NCBI GenBank assembly: GCA_028708865.1
Contig: JAQVYA010000013.1
Coordinates: 1-35,041 of the forward strand
Length of the DNA: 35,041 nt
DNA from: Desulfovibrio sp.
GTDB lineage: Bacteria; Desulfobacterota; Desulfovibrionia; Desulfovibrionales; Desulfovibrionaceae
Reading direction: 5' to 3'
The translations under genes were made by a program, and so were the position numbers. Shown in pieces: positions 25,529 to 33,660 of this stretch. The notes beneath the pieces were generated by a model that saw only the letters and a program-made list of their open reading frames with translations, had not been told where the DNA came from and searched no databases. The number at the start of each line of letters is the position of its first letter. The stretch's first letter is position 1.

Positions 25529-26065
25529 TCACTCCAAAGGAATCCGTTTGGTCTGACCGCTTTGCACTTCCTTGCGCGGCAACGTAATTCGCACCACTCC
25601 ATTAAGATACCGAGCCTTGATTTGATCCGCATCCGCATCGTCGGGCAGGCTCAAAACACGCTGAAACGCTCCGTACCGACGCTCCATCCGGTAATAGCCC
25701 TTTTCCTCGCTTTCCTGCTCCTGCTTTTTCTCGCCGCGCAGAATCAAAGAATCTCCCTTTAACTCGATTTGAATATCATCCTGGTCCATGCCTGGAAGCT
25801 CCGCCGTGATCACGTATTCCTTCTCCGATCCGGCCACATCCACCCTGGGCTTGGCCACTGAGCCCCCCAAAAGGGAAGGCATCTGCGCGGCCCCTTGCCC
25901 AAACCGCTTGAGAGTCTGCTCAAGAAGGCGGTCCATTTCCGCCTGCATTGTGGAAAACGGATGACGCTGCTGGGGCTCCTCGCGACCGCGCTGTACGGGC
26001 AAAGCAGTCTGCTGTTCGTCCTCTTTCCGGAACCAATTCCAGGGATTCAGCTTGGTGAAATCCAT
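25529..26065 (-). CDS. Hsp20 / alpha-crystallin small heat-shock protein
   Basis: 178 residues. The alpha-crystallin domain covers about residues 72-172, with PRVDVAGSEKEYVITAELPGM at its start, GDSLILRGEKK in the middle and the conserved YLNGVVRITLPRK near the end; the last residues hold an I-P-L sequence resembling the I-x-I/L tail motif. The N-terminal 70 residues are Gln/Arg-rich and variable. Small heat-shock proteins hold unfolding proteins without ATP. The ATG at 26065 has a perfect AAGGAGG site. Monocistronic, with an inverted repeat upstream at 26083-26106 and its own terminator. Confidence 0.95.
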   Translation of the reverse strand: MDFTKLNPWNWFRKEDEQQTALPVQRGREEPQQRHPFSTMQAEMDRLLEQTLKRFGQGAAQMPSLLGGSVAKPRVDVAGSEKEYVITAELPGMDQDDIQIELKGDSLILRGEKKQEQESEEKGYYRMERRYGAFQRVLSLPDDADADQIKARYLNGVVRITLPRKEVQSGQTKRIPLE

Positions 26066-26160
26066 AACATCCTCCTTGAATTGATGTTTTACATAAATTA
26101 AACATCCAGCCCCACCCGTCAAGAGGTCTGGAAAAAGGACGTACACCATTTCAGCCCCAC

Positions 26161-26193
26161 AAAAAAACGGGACGGAACAAATGTTCCGCCCCA
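26161..26193 (-). terminator. Terminator of the transporter-ferredoxin-cysteine protein operon
   Basis: An 11-bp stem GGGGCGGAACA / TGTTCCGTCCC (one G-T pair, two-base centre, 26169-26192) followed on the minus strand by seven T residues, 30 bases after the stop of the gene at 26223. Confidence 0.9.
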
Positions 26194-26222
26194 AAGTAGG
26201 ATTGAGAGATCTGGAAAACGGC

Positions 26223-26855
26223 TCAGGACTCAGCGGCCACAATCCGTTCCAACACACTTTCCGCCTTGCAGGTATTGAATATACCGCAAAGGCACGGCCG
26301 GGTCAGCTTGCTGGCGGCCTTCTGAATCGTGGTTTTCCCCTTGCGAATGTCTGCCACAAGCTTTTCCACCAGACCGGGAGTGACCATGGCGTGACCGCAC
26401 ATGGTGCAGATGTCCAGGACAGGCCGGGGCGGCAGCTTATCCAAGGCGCCATAGACCCCCAGGCTGAAGTTGTAGGAATGGGGCGTGAGTCCCACCTTTT
26501 CCGCACATTCGCGGACATGGTCCAGCAATCCGGAAACCACAACGGAAAAACCGTAGTCCTTTTCCTTGATTTCCTTAAGCACTCCGGCCAGATCCTCGCG
26601 GTTACGGAAGACGGCGTGCACCATGGGCGCATCGTCGCAGGCGTTGACCTTGAGTTCTTCCGGCGTATTGTCCACCAGCAGGCCGATTTTCATGCCACCG
26701 ATGTTCACCGGATTGTATTTCTTGAATATATCGATGTATTTCCCATACTTTTCCACGACGTCGTCATTGTTGACCCCGCGGGCGGGCATGACCAGCACCA
26801 CGTAATCCATTTCCGGCTGCGCGGTATCCTTGATGCGATGAAGCGTATGCGACAT
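26223..26855 (-). CDS. Cysteine-motif protein of unknown function
   Basis: 210 residues, soluble, not recognised. The N-terminal two thirds alternate strands and helices (DYVVLVMPARGVNNDDVVEK, GGMKIGLLVDNTPEEL, GFSVVVSGLLDHVRECAEKVG), like a Rossmann-type or two-layer alpha/beta fold. The C-terminal third holds a CxxC (C150, C153) in ICTMCGHAM and a C-x-C-x5-C (C188, C190, C196) in PCLCGIFNTC, so a metal or Fe-S site is likely. It starts 37 bases after the ferredoxin-fusion gene with AGAGGA upstream and ends the operon. A CGGC-domain-like redox protein is a loose alternative. No function is assigned. Confidence 0.75.
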   Translation of the reverse strand: MSHTLHRIKDTAQPEMDYVVLVMPARGVNNDDVVEKYGKYIDIFKKYNPVNIGGMKIGLLVDNTPEELKVNACDDAPMVHAVFRNREDLAGVLKEIKEKDYGFSVVVSGLLDHVRECAEKVGLTPHSYNFSLGVYGALDKLPPRPVLDICTMCGHAMVTPGLVEKLVADIRKGKTTIQKAASKLTRPCLCGIFNTCKAESVLERIVAAES

Positions 26856-26892
26856 TGTTCTTCCTCTTGGTTGTCGGTTCCGCAGTGCAGGA

Positions 26893-27621
26893 CTACGCCT
26901 GGAACAACGGGCGGCCCAGCCCCATGTTGACCTTGGTGGAGGTATTTTCAAAGGTGATGCCCCGGTCGCGGATAATGTCCTCCGCCGGGCAGCGACCCTG
27001 TTCATCCGTAGCCGCGATCACGCCCACGCTGAAGACCGTGTCCACTTCCTTGGCCACCTCTTCAAACACCTTGAGGATCGGGTCCAGATTCTCAATGGCC
27101 AGTTTGAACTCCAGGATGCAGGATAACACTTTCTCGTTTTTAATGCTCGGTTCGAGCAACCCTTTCTCCTGGTCGATCAACAGCTTGGTGGTAGGATTGT
27201 TCTGATCGTAGGCCAGCACATACGGCGCAATGGCCATGGTGATCTTCTCCACATCGGCGAAACGCGCTCCCACCAGAGGACGGCCTGGCTCAACAGCCAT
27301 GGCGATATAATCCACACCGTAGACCAGTCCGGTCACGTCGTTGGTCTTGACTTCCTCGGTTCCTCGGCCCAAATGGCCCAGGTCGGTGTTCTCATGCTTG
27401 CCCAGCGGATCGCTGAAGGCCTTGCGGATGGAACGCGGCATTTGCAGGGCTTCCTGATATAAGGCACCGGTGGGACACTTGCTGGTACGCTGACAAAGGC
27501 AGCATTCCACACATTCGTCCTGGTCAATGACCACTTCTCCATCCACCATGCTGATGGCACCCACGGGGCAAAACGGAACACAGATGCCGCATGCCTTGCA
27601 CTTTTCGTAATCGATCTTCAT
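26893..27621 (-). CDS. Dicluster ferredoxin fused to an unknown domain
   Basis: 242 residues. The first 55 form a ferredoxin domain: a normal CxxCxxCxxxCP (C8, C11, C14, C18) and an altered second motif C37-x2-C40-C41-x-C43-x5-C49-P with one extra cysteine and two extra spacer residues. Residues 60-242 are a domain I do not recognise, with DVTGLVYGVDYIAMAVEPGRP, an Asn/Thr/Lys-rich loop and the end VNMGLGRPLFQA. The ATG at 27621 has AAGGAGTT upstream; the longer frame to 27852 is shadow of the transporter. It lies between the transporter and the cysteine-motif gene in one operon, so it probably passes electrons to whatever acts on the imported substrate. Confidence 0.8.
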   Translation of the reverse strand: MKIDYEKCKACGICVPFCPVGAISMVDGEVVIDQDECVECCLCQRTSKCPTGALYQEALQMPRSIRKAFSDPLGKHENTDLGHLGRGTEEVKTNDVTGLVYGVDYIAMAVEPGRPLVGARFADVEKITMAIAPYVLAYDQNNPTTKLLIDQEKGLLEPSIKNEKVLSCILEFKLAIENLDPILKVFEEVAKEVDTVFSVGVIAATDEQGRCPAEDIIRDRGITFENTSTKVNMGLGRPLFQA

Positions 27622-27679
27622 TTCAACTCCTTGAAAACGGCCGTTGCCGGTTATCGTACGTTCAGGGGTTTCGGGGCCG

Positions 27680-28981
27680 TCAGATGCCGATGCCCACGGC
27701 ACTGACCAGCAACCCGGCCAGTACGAGCACGATGGAGCCGCCGATGCGCGAGGCATAGGCCGAGTACGGCAGGATCTCCAGACGCTCGGCCGCGGCCAGG
27801 GTGGCCAGGTCACCGGTCTGAGCCATGTTGGCCATGCACAGTCCCCCAGCAATGGCGGATTCGATGGGATACAGCTTCAGCAGCATGCCGACGAATCCGG
27901 CACCGATAACGCTGCCAAGCACCGTGAGCAGAGCGATGGTCACGTAGGCCGGGTTGGACACCGCGGCGATGACCTGCGTCATGTCCATATATGCGATGCC
28001 AATGGGCACCAGGGCTGCAAAAAGCAGGTTCTTCACCCAGGTTTGGGACCAATGAATGGTGGAGACCTCCAGCTTTTCCGGCAGCATCTTTGCGGCTTTG
28101 GCCAGCGTGAGCAGCAGGATGAGCCAGACAAAGGTATGCACACCGGGGGCCAGGAAGCGATTGATGGCAAAGGCGGCCAGGAAGAAGGTCACGCTGATGA
28201 AAAAGCCCACGCCCAGCCCGTCAATGGTGATGGGAATGGCGTCGCGCTGTTTCTTCTCTTCGTCCAGGGAGGCACGCAACTCGGAGTCGTCGATCCGCAT
28301 GATCTGGCCGTACCCCGTAAGGGAAGGTATTTTCTTGCCCACTTTGTTGAGCACGATGGCAAAGAGGATGGCAATGATGTTGCCAAGCACCACGGCAGGC
28401 ATGACCACGGAAAGCATCTGCTCGGTAGTCATGGCCGCGGACTGGGAATAGATCTGGGACAGGGGCAATGCGCCGGCTCCCACGCCTCCGCCGATAATGG
28501 GCACGGCCAGCATCATCACGGCTTTTACCGCGCCGTACCCGGTCACCAGGCCGCCTAGAGCCGCCAGAGCGCAGCCGCACAAAATGGCGGCCACCACAGT
28601 AGGCAGAAACTTAAGCGTGGATTGCAGCAAAATGCGGCGGGAAATGGACAACATGGCGCCGCAAATAAGGAAGGTAATGAAGAAATTGAAAAAGCTCGGG
28701 GAAGCCTTCATAAATTCCTTCATGATTCCAATAGTTTCTGTCGGCAACAAGCCGAAGTAAATCATCAGGGCCGGCCCAAAGATACACATGATGGGCCCGC
28801 CACCCAGCCAGTTTTTAATGAACTTGACGCGGGTTCCCAGTTCTCCGAACACGATTCCCAGGATGAACATGAGCCCATAGGCACCCATTACGTCGTTGGG
28901 CAAATTGTGCGTATACACCAGGAGCATGACAAGCACTGTCCCGACGAGCACCACCGGCCATGTTAGGTTTTTGATGGTCAT
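27680..28981 (-). CDS. 2-hydroxycarboxylate transporter (CitS/2HCT family)
   Basis: 433 residues with about eleven membrane helices. The two re-entrant loop motifs of the family are visible: PIIGGGVGAGALPLSQIY (about residues 163-180) and AGGLCMANMAQTGDLATLAAAERLEILPYS (in part, near 390). Family members are symporters or exchangers for citrate, malate or lactate. The C-terminal re-entrant segment normally ends in an arginine or similar that binds the carboxylate. The ATG at 28981 has GAGGAG upstream. It leads an operon with the fused ferredoxin and the cysteine-motif protein. Confidence 0.88.
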   Translation of the reverse strand: MTIKNLTWPVVLVGTVLVMLLVYTHNLPNDVMGAYGLMFILGIVFGELGTRVKFIKNWLGGGPIMCIFGPALMIYFGLLPTETIGIMKEFMKASPSFFNFFITFLICGAMLSISRRILLQSTLKFLPTVVAAILCGCALAALGGLVTGYGAVKAVMMLAVPIIGGGVGAGALPLSQIYSQSAAMTTEQMLSVVMPAVVLGNIIAILFAIVLNKVGKKIPSLTGYGQIMRIDDSELRASLDEEKKQRDAIPITIDGLGVGFFISVTFFLAAFAINRFLAPGVHTFVWLILLLTLAKAAKMLPEKLEVSTIHWSQTWVKNLLFAALVPIGIAYMDMTQVIAAVSNPAYVTIALLTVLGSVIGAGFVGMLLKLYPIESAIAGGLCMANMAQTGDLATLAAAERLEILPYSAYASRIGGSIVLVLAGLLVSAVGIGI

Positions 28982-29683
28982 GAAGCGTCTCCTCACTGTA
29001 AAAGCCAAGAACAGCCGACCACAGGCGCGTTCCCGGTTTCATCCAGCATTTGGGCAGCGGGACGGAATTCCGGCCGTGGCCGGACTCCCGCTTTCAATTT
29101 TGCTGCCGCGTTTCATTTCAGTACAACGCCTACACACATCGGGAGCCCGATCTTTACCGCGCCGCGTCGATTCTGACGCGAAGGCATCGCCCCCCGGCCG
29201 GATATCCCTCCTGCCGTGCCGGTTAAACCGCCGCTCCCCTGACGGATTCTTTCACTCCAGACGGAGACATGGGCCCAATATGTCCATCCGTTTCATCTTG
29301 CGGACACACTAGCCGGACGATCTTCTTTTGTAAATAGAAAAAATCTTTTTTTGGACGAATCGGTATATTTTTTATTCTTTTTCCTTCTATAAGTCCTAAT
29401 CTTCCACCTTTGAGCACAATCCAGCCCCTCCCTGAAAGCCGGAAAGGAAGCCGCGCCCAAGATGACTCCCGCATTATTCCCTTCAACGATTTGGGGTCAG
29501 CAAAAAGTTAAGATATAATCACCTGAAATAAATATTTTTTTATTTCTTCGGTCGCGACACAAAAACATTTGTAAATGTAAATGCAAAAATAAGCTTCGAT
29601 TCGAAACAAAAAACGGCAAGAAGTCACGTTGAACTTCGAGCCGTTTCAAAAAGCGGAATACCCCGCACACATTACCAGGAGAG
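28982..29683. other. Long intergenic region upstream of the hydroxycarboxylate transporter
   Basis: About 700 bases without a supported gene; the frame 29223-29486 (minus) lacks a ribosome site and protein-like composition. The left part is GC-rich with a small hairpin TCCGGCC-GT-GGCCGGA (29069-29084). The right part (about 29310-29610) is very A/T-rich and holds two inverted repeats, GAAATAAA / TTTATTTC (29525-29546) and ACATTT-GT-AAATGT near 29565-29578. These could be regulator-binding or promoter elements for the transporter; a start of transcription could not be fixed. Confidence 0.5.
29606..29646 (-). terminator. Terminator of the Lrp-type regulator
   Basis: AAACGGC (29611-29617) pairs with GCCGTTT (29640-29646), with an inner GAAGT / ACTTC stem. 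The minus strand continues with TTTTTTG. It lies about 40 bases after the regulator stop. Confidence 0.75.
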
Positions 29684-30133
29684 CTACAGCAAATTCAATT
29701 CCGTCTTATAGCGTTGAAGCATGACACTGGCGTTGACGTTGTTGATTCCCTTGATGGGATAAATCTTACTGCGCAGGAAATCCGCCAGGTGATTGTTGCT
29801 GCGCAAAAGCGCGTGGGCATGGAGGCTCACATTGCCGGTCATCAGGTAAACCACCATGATTTCGTCAAGCTTGCTCAATTCACCGGCAACGCTTTCAATA
29901 AATTGCGGGTCCACTTCGATATCCAAGAACGCGGAGCATTCGTAGCCGATGGCGATATTGTCAATCAGTGGAATAAACTTTTTGATCACCCCGCGCTTAC
30001 GAAGCTTGTTGATCCGTTCCCGCGCCCCCACCCGGGAAAGATCCACATGCTGGGCAATCTGGGCAATGGGCATGCGCCCGTCCTCCATAAGTAGTTCAAG
30101 AATTTTTTTATCGATACTGTCCAACTCAGCCAT
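29684..30133 (-). CDS. Lrp/AsnC family transcriptional regulator
   Basis: 149 residues. The N-terminal winged helix-turn-helix (SIDKKILELLMEDGRMPIA to LRKRGVIKKF, residues 6-52) is followed by the RAM ligand-binding domain (about 65-145, with VYLMTGNVSLHAHALLRS). Such regulators sense amino acids and act as dimers to octamers. The ATG at 30133 has GGAGAG upstream. It sits between the hydroxycarboxylate-transporter operon and the oxoacid oxidoreductase-Ptb-Buk operon, either of which could be a target. An AT-rich palindrome AATTTAAATT just upstream (about 30148-30158) may be an autoregulatory site. Confidence 0.93.
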   Translation of the reverse strand: MAELDSIDKKILELLMEDGRMPIAQIAQHVDLSRVGARERINKLRKRGVIKKFIPLIDNIAIGYECSAFLDIEVDPQFIESVAGELSKLDEIMVVYLMTGNVSLHAHALLRSNNHLADFLRSKIYPIKGINNVNASVMLQRYKTELNLL

Positions 30134-30535
30134 GCGACATCTCTCCAAATTTAAATTCAATGCACAGCGCTCCACGCCGCTCCCACGGACATCTTCCCCT
30201 GCCCCTGGCGGTGTGTTCCCGTAAGCGCAACAGTTCAATCACCTTCCGTCCGCGTCGGACAACGAAGGCGGGAAATATCATTCTTCGTCGTATTCTAGAG
30301 AGAAAGACGTCATGAGGCAAACAGATTATCCCTCACGGAAAGTAAGCGCGGCAGGGGCTGAACCCGAGCGAAGAACTGATTTCCACACAGCGGAAACCAT
30401 GACAACGCCCTGAAGTCGCAAAGCGGGCCAGCGGCACGGATATACGCCATGCACCGCCGGCCCTTGTTCCAACAGTCCGAAAAAAAGGCCGCGTCCTGCC
30501 TGATGGTTGAACCCGGCCGGGCACGGGCTTCGATG
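30134..30535. other. Intergenic region between the Lrp-type regulator and ptb
   Basis: About 400 bases with no supported gene. It should hold the promoter of the regulator on the right-hand side of its ATG, including the AATTTAAATT palindrome, and the ptb terminator at 30480-30518. The frame 30333-30524 (minus) has no ribosome site and unusual composition, and is not counted as a gene. Confidence 0.5.
30480..30518 (-). terminator. Probable terminator of the oxidoreductase-buk-ptb operon
   Basis: GGCCG (30487-30491 in plus orientation) can pair with CGGCC (30514-30518); on the minus strand the second arm is followed by seven T residues. The loop is long (22 bases), so confidence is moderate. 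It lies about 18 bases after the ptb stop. Confidence 0.5.
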
Positions 30536-31459
30536 CTAGGAGCCTGCCCCCTGAGCTCTGGCCGCCACCATGGAGGCCAGGATGGACCGCATTTTGTCCT
30601 CGGTGGAGTCCGTGCGCGAAGTCATGATGATGGGGCTGTTGGCACCGGTCACAATGCCCGCAGTTTTGAGTCCGGCGATATGCACGAGGGCCTTGTGGGT
30701 CATGTTGCCCGCATCCAGATTCGGCGCCACCATGATATCGGCATTGCCCGCCACGGGTCCGGATATCCCCTTCAACTGCGCCGCTTGCGGAGAAACAGCC
30801 AGATCCAGGGCCAGAGGGCCGTCCACGTCCGCATCGCCGAAACGTCCCCGATCCCCCATCTTGGCCAGCAGGGCCGCATTCACGGATGACGGGATATCCG
30901 GATTGACCACTTCCAGCGGGGCAACAACGGCCACACGCGGCCGCGCACAGCCCAGGTTACGAGCTAGGTTCACGGCGTTTTGGACAATGGCTGCCAACTG
31001 ATCCAGATCCGGAGCAATGTTCACGGCGCAGTCACAAATCAACCGCAGCCGATCACCAGCAGGCTCCTCATAAATGGTGATCTGATTCAAAAGCCCGTTC
31101 TTGGGCACAATGCCCAGCTCCTTGTCCAACAAAGGACGCAAAAAATACGAGGTATGCATGTGCCCCTTCATTGGGGCAGCAAACTCCCCTGAGGCAACGC
31201 CCCGAGCAACGTATTGCCCGGCCTGTTTTCCGTCAGGCTGGTCCACGATCTCAAAGCCGTCCGGGGACTCTCCCTCACGATCCAGTAGGGCTGTGATCTT
31301 TCGGGCATCCCCTACCAGCACGGGCCGCACCACGCCGGCGTCCCGAGCACGCAGCACCGCCCTGAGGATCAATTCATCCTCGGGACAGGCCACACCAATG
31401 CGGGCCGGATGCGCATTTGCCTGCCAATGCTCCAGCATTTCATTAAACGAACAAAACAA
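30536..31459 (-). CDS. ptb: Phosphate butyryltransferase-type acyltransferase
   Basis: 307 residues of the phosphate acetyl/butyryltransferase family: PVLVGDARKI, MKGHMHTSYFLRPLLDKE, CDCAVNIAPDLDQLAAIVQNAV and PVAGNADIMVAPNLDAGNM are all family motifs. The length and the lack of an N-terminal extension fit Ptb rather than Pta. It converts a short-chain acyl-CoA plus phosphate to acyl phosphate, which Buk (next gene upstream) uses to make ATP. The TTG at 31459 is proposed as start: the AAGGAG beginning in the buk stop codon lies 7 bases upstream. The first ATG (31438) has no ribosome site and would cut 7 residues. Confidence 0.9.
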   Translation of the reverse strand: MFCSFNEMLEHWQANAHPARIGVACPEDELILRAVLRARDAGVVRPVLVGDARKITALLDREGESPDGFEIVDQPDGKQAGQYVARGVASGEFAAPMKGHMHTSYFLRPLLDKELGIVPKNGLLNQITIYEEPAGDRLRLICDCAVNIAPDLDQLAAIVQNAVNLARNLGCARPRVAVVAPLEVVNPDIPSSVNAALLAKMGDRGRFGDADVDGPLALDLAVSPQAAQLKGISGPVAGNADIMVAPNLDAGNMTHKALVHIAGLKTAGIVTGANSPIIMTSRTDSTEDKMRSILASMVAARAQGAGS

Positions 31460-31470
31460 TGGTATTCTCC

Positions 31471-32595
31471 TTAAGCACAAATTTGTTGTTCATGCTCCAC
31501 CTGCTCCGGCAACAACCCGGGAGCGCCGGAAAGTTCCCGACAGGGACGCACCCCGGTCAACGCCGCAAACGCTCCCAAGGCCAGGGACTGCATCTCGTCT
31601 TCCCCAGGATAGACGAACACTGGAGCGACAAAGCGAACCCGGTCGGCAATGGACTCGGTCACACGGCGGGAATGAGCGATGCCCCCCGTGAACAACACGG
31701 CATCCACTTGACCGCGCAACACCGTGGCCATGGCTCCGATCTCCTTGGCCACCTGGTAGCACATGGCCTCGAGGATATATTCGGCTCGGGCGTCGCCTCC
31801 TTCAATGCGGCGCTCCACCTCGATCATATCCGTGGTGCCAAGATGCGCCATGACCCCGCCTCGTCCGTTGATCTTCTCCAACAGCTCTTGTTTGGTGAAC
31901 CTTCCGGAAAAGCACAGCTCCACCAGGTCACCGCTGGGCAACGTGCCAGCACGGGATGTGGAAAACGGACCGTCCCCGTCCAACGCGTTGTTGGCATCCA
32001 CAAGGCAGCCCTGCTTATGGGCGCAAACGGAAATTCCGCCGCCCAGGTGCACGCCCACAAAGCGACTTTGTTCGTACACGAGATTCTGCTCACGGCAATG
32101 GCGCATGGCCGCCGCTTTCTGATTCAGGACATGGAAACTGCTCTGTCGCCGCAGCTCGGGCATGCCCGTCACCCGGGCCAACGGTTCAAACTCATCGGAC
32201 ACAGGAGGATCCACCACCATGGGCACGCAATTCCATTCCGCGCCCAACTCATGAGCCAGCACCACTCCCAGGTTGGTGGCATGCAGCCCCCAACGGCCGC
32301 TTTGCACGTCATCAAGCATCAGTTCGTTGATGCGATAGGCTCCGCTGGGCAGAGGCCGGGTCTGTCCGCCACGACTCACGATGGCGGTGAGGCTTTGTTG
32401 TTCGATGCTGTGGCGCTGCAAAAAATCCACGATCACGGCCCGACGCATGGGCCGCTGTTCCAGGAGCGATGCAAAGCGCATGATCTGCTCCTGCTCGTGC
32501 TGCACGGTTTCCCGTACCTGGAGGTCCTCGTCCAGATACCAGGCCATTTTGGTGGAAGTGGAACCAAAATTAATGGCCAAAATGGAGTGTTGCAT
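31471..32595 (-). CDS. buk: Butyrate kinase-type short-chain acyl kinase
   Basis: 374 residues of the acetokinase/butyrate kinase family. The phosphate-binding start is ILAINFGSTSTKMA (residues 5-18), and VGVHLGGGISVCAHKQG, NALDGDGPFSTSRAGTLP and DAVLFTGGIAHS are characteristic of Buk. It transfers phosphate from butyryl or branched acyl phosphate to ADP. The ATG at 32595 has AAGGAG upstream. It follows the oxidoreductase beta gene after a 143-base gap with a strong hairpin (32639-32671) and is followed by ptb after 11 bases. The order kinase then transferase is the reverse of the common clostridial ptb-buk order. Confidence 0.94.
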   Translation of the reverse strand: MQHSILAINFGSTSTKMAWYLDEDLQVRETVQHEQEQIMRFASLLEQRPMRRAVIVDFLQRHSIEQQSLTAIVSRGGQTRPLPSGAYRINELMLDDVQSGRWGLHATNLGVVLAHELGAEWNCVPMVVDPPVSDEFEPLARVTGMPELRRQSSFHVLNQKAAAMRHCREQNLVYEQSRFVGVHLGGGISVCAHKQGCLVDANNALDGDGPFSTSRAGTLPSGDLVELCFSGRFTKQELLEKINGRGGVMAHLGTTDMIEVERRIEGGDARAEYILEAMCYQVAKEIGAMATVLRGQVDAVLFTGGIAHSRRVTESIADRVRFVAPVFVYPGEDEMQSLALGAFAALTGVRPCRELSGAPGLLPEQVEHEQQICA

Positions 32596-32638
32596 GCGTA
32601 TTCTCCTTGACGGGTTGCCGGCGTCCGCCGCCTCCACG

Positions 32639-32671
32639 TGTCCATGGGCCCGCAATGACGGCCCATGGACA
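32639..32671 (-). promoter_or_regulatory. Intergenic stem-loop between oxidoreductase beta gene and buk
   Basis: TGTCCATGGGC (32639-32649) and GCCCATGGACA (32661-32671) form a perfect 11-bp stem with an 11-base loop. There is no T run, so it should not end transcription; it may separate the expression of the two halves of the operon. Confidence 0.6.
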
Positions 32672-32738
32672 TCTTATGGAGTGACGAGGGGTCGGTAGAT
32701 CCTCGGAAAGCGGACGCAGTGAATGTCGAATATGAAGG

Positions 32739-33647
32739 TCAGGAAGCCAGCTTGTTCAGCAGATTCCATTTACGAGTCACATCATCCTGTAACTGCTGGA
32801 TTTCTTCCTCAGTCAGATGACGGAACCGGCGTTGTCCGGCAATGAACTCGGACACGGGACGCGGCTTTTTCCCGGCGCGCAGAGACGGCCTGGAAATGGT
32901 AAACGTACCGTGGTCATATTCGAAAAGCGGGAAGTACAGCGATTCCACCGCGGCCCGGGCATATTGAATGCTCTGATCCGGCTTCACGCCCCATCCCGTG
33001 GGGCAAGGGCTCATGATATGCAGGTAGCACAGGCCGTCCTTCACTTCGGTGGCCCGTTGGACCTTGTTCACAAAATCCTGGACATGACTCGGGCACAGGG
33101 TGGCCACATACGCGGCATCCTGTGTAGCCAGCATCAGCGGCACATCCTTTTTGAACCCCACGTTGCCCCGGCTGTAAGGGCCGAAAGGCGAAGTGGACAT
33201 ATGCGCCCCGTGCGGGGTCGTGCCGCTTTTTTGAAAGCCCGTGTTCATGTAGCCTTCATTGTCGTAACAAAAGTATATGATGTTCTCGCCCCGCTCGGCC
33301 GCAGCGGACAAAGTCTGCAACCCTGAATCCACGGTGGCGCCGTCACCGGCGAACACTACGCAGTGCACTTCCGGATCGATTTTGGCGTACGCCTGCTTCA
33401 CTCCGGCCATCAGGGAAGCGCTGTTACCCAGCAAAGGCATGACCACCGGAGTTTTCATGCCGGTCTTCAATCCCCAGCCCGGAACGCCGACGCCGGCGAT
33501 GCATCCCGGAGGCACTCCCAGGACCGTCTTGGGGCCGAGCACCTTGAATGCGGTCCGCAGTGACAACTCCGCGGGACAGCCCTGACAGGCGGACAAGCCC
33601 GGGGAAACCAGGTCTTCATTATTCATAAGTGTATCCATCGTGCTCAT
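32739..33647 (-). CDS. 2-oxoacid:ferredoxin oxidoreductase, beta (thiamine-PP) subunit
   Basis: 302 residues of the pyruvate/2-ketoisovalerate oxidoreductase beta family. An N-terminal CQGCPAELSLR (C21, C24) and the thiamine diphosphate motif GDGATVDSG ... CYDNEGYMNTG (residues 101-137) are clear. The segment SGTTPHGAHMSTSPFGPYSRG is the loop shared by Por/Vor beta subunits. Coupling to buk and ptb argues for a branched-chain or broad 2-oxoacid substrate (Vor) rather than pyruvate, but this is inferred from context. The ATG at 33647 has GGGAGAAGAG upstream and is 13 bases from the alpha stop. Confidence 0.9.
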   Translation of the reverse strand: MSTMDTLMNNEDLVSPGLSACQGCPAELSLRTAFKVLGPKTVLGVPPGCIAGVGVPGWGLKTGMKTPVVMPLLGNSASLMAGVKQAYAKIDPEVHCVVFAGDGATVDSGLQTLSAAAERGENIIYFCYDNEGYMNTGFQKSGTTPHGAHMSTSPFGPYSRGNVGFKKDVPLMLATQDAAYVATLCPSHVQDFVNKVQRATEVKDGLCYLHIMSPCPTGWGVKPDQSIQYARAAVESLYFPLFEYDHGTFTISRPSLRAGKKPRPVSEFIAGQRRFRHLTEEEIQQLQDDVTRKWNLLNKLAS

Positions 33648-33660
33648 CTTCTCTTCTCCC

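Noticed and set aside
29223-29486. An 87-residue minus-strand frame upstream of the hydroxycarboxylate transporter
   Set aside because: Very basic mixed composition, no ribosome site, and overlaps an A/T-rich likely regulatory block.
29591-29605. A GATTCGAA sequence resembling a tRNA T-loop
   Set aside because: No acceptor, anticodon or D-arm pairing around it; A/T-rich flanks do not fold as a tRNA.
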